Source: Aequitasia sp047973235 (GTDB taxonomy: Bacteria; Bacillota; Clostridia; Lachnospirales; Lachnospiraceae). Taken from it: a stretch of DNA of 64,000 nt. Below the pieces are notes generated by a model. The model made no database searches. It was not told where the DNA came from and worked only from the letters and a program-made list of their open reading frames with translations. The stretch's first letter is position 1; each line of letters opens with the position of its first letter. Below, in pieces: positions 63,005 through 64,000 of the stretch. The DNA lies in contig JBKEBP010000118.1 in NCBI GenBank assembly GCA_047973235.1, forward strand, positions 1 to 64,000. Direction: 5' to 3'. The position numbers and the translations under genes were made by a program.

Positions 63005-63295
63005 ATGTCAGATTTTATTGATAACTTAGGTAAAAGAGTATCAGAAGTAGTAGAAGATATTGGGAAGAAGGCCGATGAAACGATTGAGATACAGAAGAAG
63101 CGAAGTGATATAAGGTCATTGGAACGTGCAAATGAAAGAGACTATTCTCACATTGGTCGTATGTTTTTTGAAAAATTTAAAAATGCCGAGGTAGTAGACC
63201 TTGATTATATTACCTTATGTGAAGCTATTGAAAAGAGAGATAAGGAAATTTCAGATGTCGAAGATGTGATAGAAAGTATAAGAGGAGAAGCCTAA
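63005..63295 (+). CDS. Small charged helical protein, function unknown
   Basis: 96 residues, highly charged and predicted helical throughout (FIDNLGKRVSEVVEDIGKKA, then EIQKKRSDIRSLERANERDY). There is no signal or membrane segment. Similar short proteins paired with a zinc-ribbon partner occur in clostridia, but I cannot name a family. It follows clpX by 18 bases behind AAAGGAGG and ends inside its terminator. Confidence 0.7.
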   Translation: MSDFIDNLGKRVSEVVEDIGKKADETIEIQKKRSDIRSLERANERDYSHIGRMFFEKFKNAEVVDLDYITLCEAIEKRDKEISDVEDVIESIRGEA

Positions 63296-63308
63296 AGGCT
63301 TCTCCTCT
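63281..63308 (+). terminator. Terminator of the rluF-ligA-clpX operon
   Basis: AGAGGAGAAGCC and GGCTTCTCCTCT form a perfect twelve-base stem with a TAAA loop that contains the stop codon of the small gene. The T tract is short (TCACATTC). Confidence 0.75.
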
Positions 63309-63316
63309 TCACATTC

Positions 63317-63358
63317 TAATCTAAGAAATCTAATCTAAGAAATCTAATCTAAAAAATC
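63317..63358. repeat. Three tandem 14-base repeats
   Basis: TAATCTAAGAAATC occurs twice exactly (63317-63330, 63331-63344) and a third time with one change (63345-63358). The repeat contains the last codons and stop of the minus-strand dehydrogenase, so the gene's tail has been copied twice beyond its stop. Confidence 0.85.
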
Positions 63359-64000
63359 TTTCACTTGTTTATATATGATATTCATAAGTCGCGTCCTTGA
63401 TTCGACACTTGCCCAGGCAATGTGAGGTGTTATTATCAACTTCTTACTGTCCTTAATCTCTAGTAAAGGTGAGTCAGCACTCATTGGCTCTTCACTTAGA
63501 ACATCAAGACCGGCAGCGGCGATTTGCCCTGACTTAAGAGCATCTCGAAGATCCGATTCTACTATGATAGGGCCACGACCTAAGTTAAGTAAGATAGATG
63601 TTCGCTTCATTTTTGTAAGTGCATTTGTATCTATTAAGTTTTCTGTATGCTCATCAAGCGGAGCATGTATAGATATAATGTCCGATTCTGATAAAAGTGT
63701 ATCCATGCTAACTTGAGTATAGTCCTGTTGAGGTTTGCTGCCGGAGGGTGAAGCATATATAACCTGCATTCCAAATGCCTCAGCGATATGTGCCACTTTC
63801 CTACCAATATTACCTAGTCCTATGATTCCATAGGTCTTACCTGTAAGTTCCGGATATGCTTCCTCAAAATGAGTGAAGACAGTGTCGTTTACATAAGAGC
63901 CACTTTTAACGTAATCATCATAATAACGAAGTTTTTCTATCAAATAAAATAAGAGCGCAAAGGTATGCTGTGCAACTGAGTCGGTAGAATATCCTGCCAC
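63344..64000 (-). CDS. D-isomer 2-hydroxyacid dehydrogenase, 5' end outside the window
   Basis: The visible 218 residues are the C-terminal two thirds of an NAD-dependent D-2-hydroxyacid dehydrogenase. The Rossmann loop is GIIGLGNIGRKVA. Catalytic Arg (LNLGRGPII), Glu (LSEEPM) and His (ITPHIAWAS) are present. AGYSTDSVAQHTFALLFYL corresponds to the hinge before the NAD domain. The group includes glycerate, lactate and phosphoglycerate dehydrogenases; the residues seen do not decide. The gene runs off the right edge. Confidence 0.88.
   Translation of the reverse strand: MAGYSTDSVAQHTFALLFYLIEKLRYYDDYVKSGSYVNDTVFTHFEEAYPELTGKTYGIIGLGNIGRKVAHIAEAFGMQVIYASPSGSKPQQDYTQVSMDTLLSESDIISIHAPLDEHTENLIDTNALTKMKRTSILLNLGRGPIIVESDLRDALKSGQIAAAGLDVLSEEPMSADSPLLEIKDSKKLIITPHIAWASVESRTRLMNIIYKQVKDFLD

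Overview
The window looks like a chromosomal segment of an anaerobic Gram-positive clostridium, most likely Lachnospiraceae. The base composition is AT-rich, most genes have strong AGGAGG-type ribosome sites, and there is an asparagine T-box, a CIRCE operator, GatCAB with an archaeal-type AspRS, GPH sugar symporters and a DUF5721-like protein. I see no rRNA, tRNA, CRISPR array or prophage. The family placement is inference.

Positions 1-18,600 are accessory glycan-utilisation DNA in two loci. The first (180-7594) encodes a GH2 glycosidase, a GPH symporter, a sialate-O-acetylesterase-like esterase, a NodB-type deacetylase and an AraC regulator. The second (7758-18513) encodes an HSL-type esterase, a TetR regulator, a second GPH symporter, a second GH2, a circularly permuted GH3 and two GH43-like enzymes. 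None of these enzymes has a signal peptide, so the loci probably import short, partly acetylated oligosaccharides and finish their breakdown in the cytoplasm.

Positions 18,587-31,000 are a patchwork. A minus-strand envelope cluster (49-residue membrane peptide, zinc-ribbon/DUF4097 protein, zinc-ribbon membrane protein, cardiolipin synthase) faces a divergent TetR gene. It is followed by a minus-strand redox cluster (AraC regulator, old-yellow-enzyme-type flavoprotein, two short-chain dehydrogenases), a dead AraC fragment, and an RpiR regulator with a sugar isomerase-like protein and a Gfo/Idh/MocA dehydrogenase. An IS1182-like transposase remnant lies directly upstream of a phosphatase gene and asnA.

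Positions 32,796-43,340 form one sugar sensing, uptake and catabolism locus: a membrane-anchored sugar-binding protein, a NarL-type two-component system, a second anchored binding protein of another family, a complete ribose-type ABC importer, a class II aldolase broken by one amber codon, a D-lyxose isomerase-like enzyme and a PfkB kinase.

Positions 43,400-64,000 are mostly core genes: a frameshifted DUF975/CmpB membrane gene; a T-box with an AAC (Asn) specifier controlling an archaeal-type AspRS, a zinc-ribbon membrane protein and gatCAB; a CarD-like regulator; a GNAT; a MacB-like exporter with a long coiled coil; htpG behind a perfect CIRCE; a DUF5721-like protein; rluF, ligA, clpX and a small protein; and the 3' part of a D-2-hydroxyacid dehydrogenase gene cut by the window edge.
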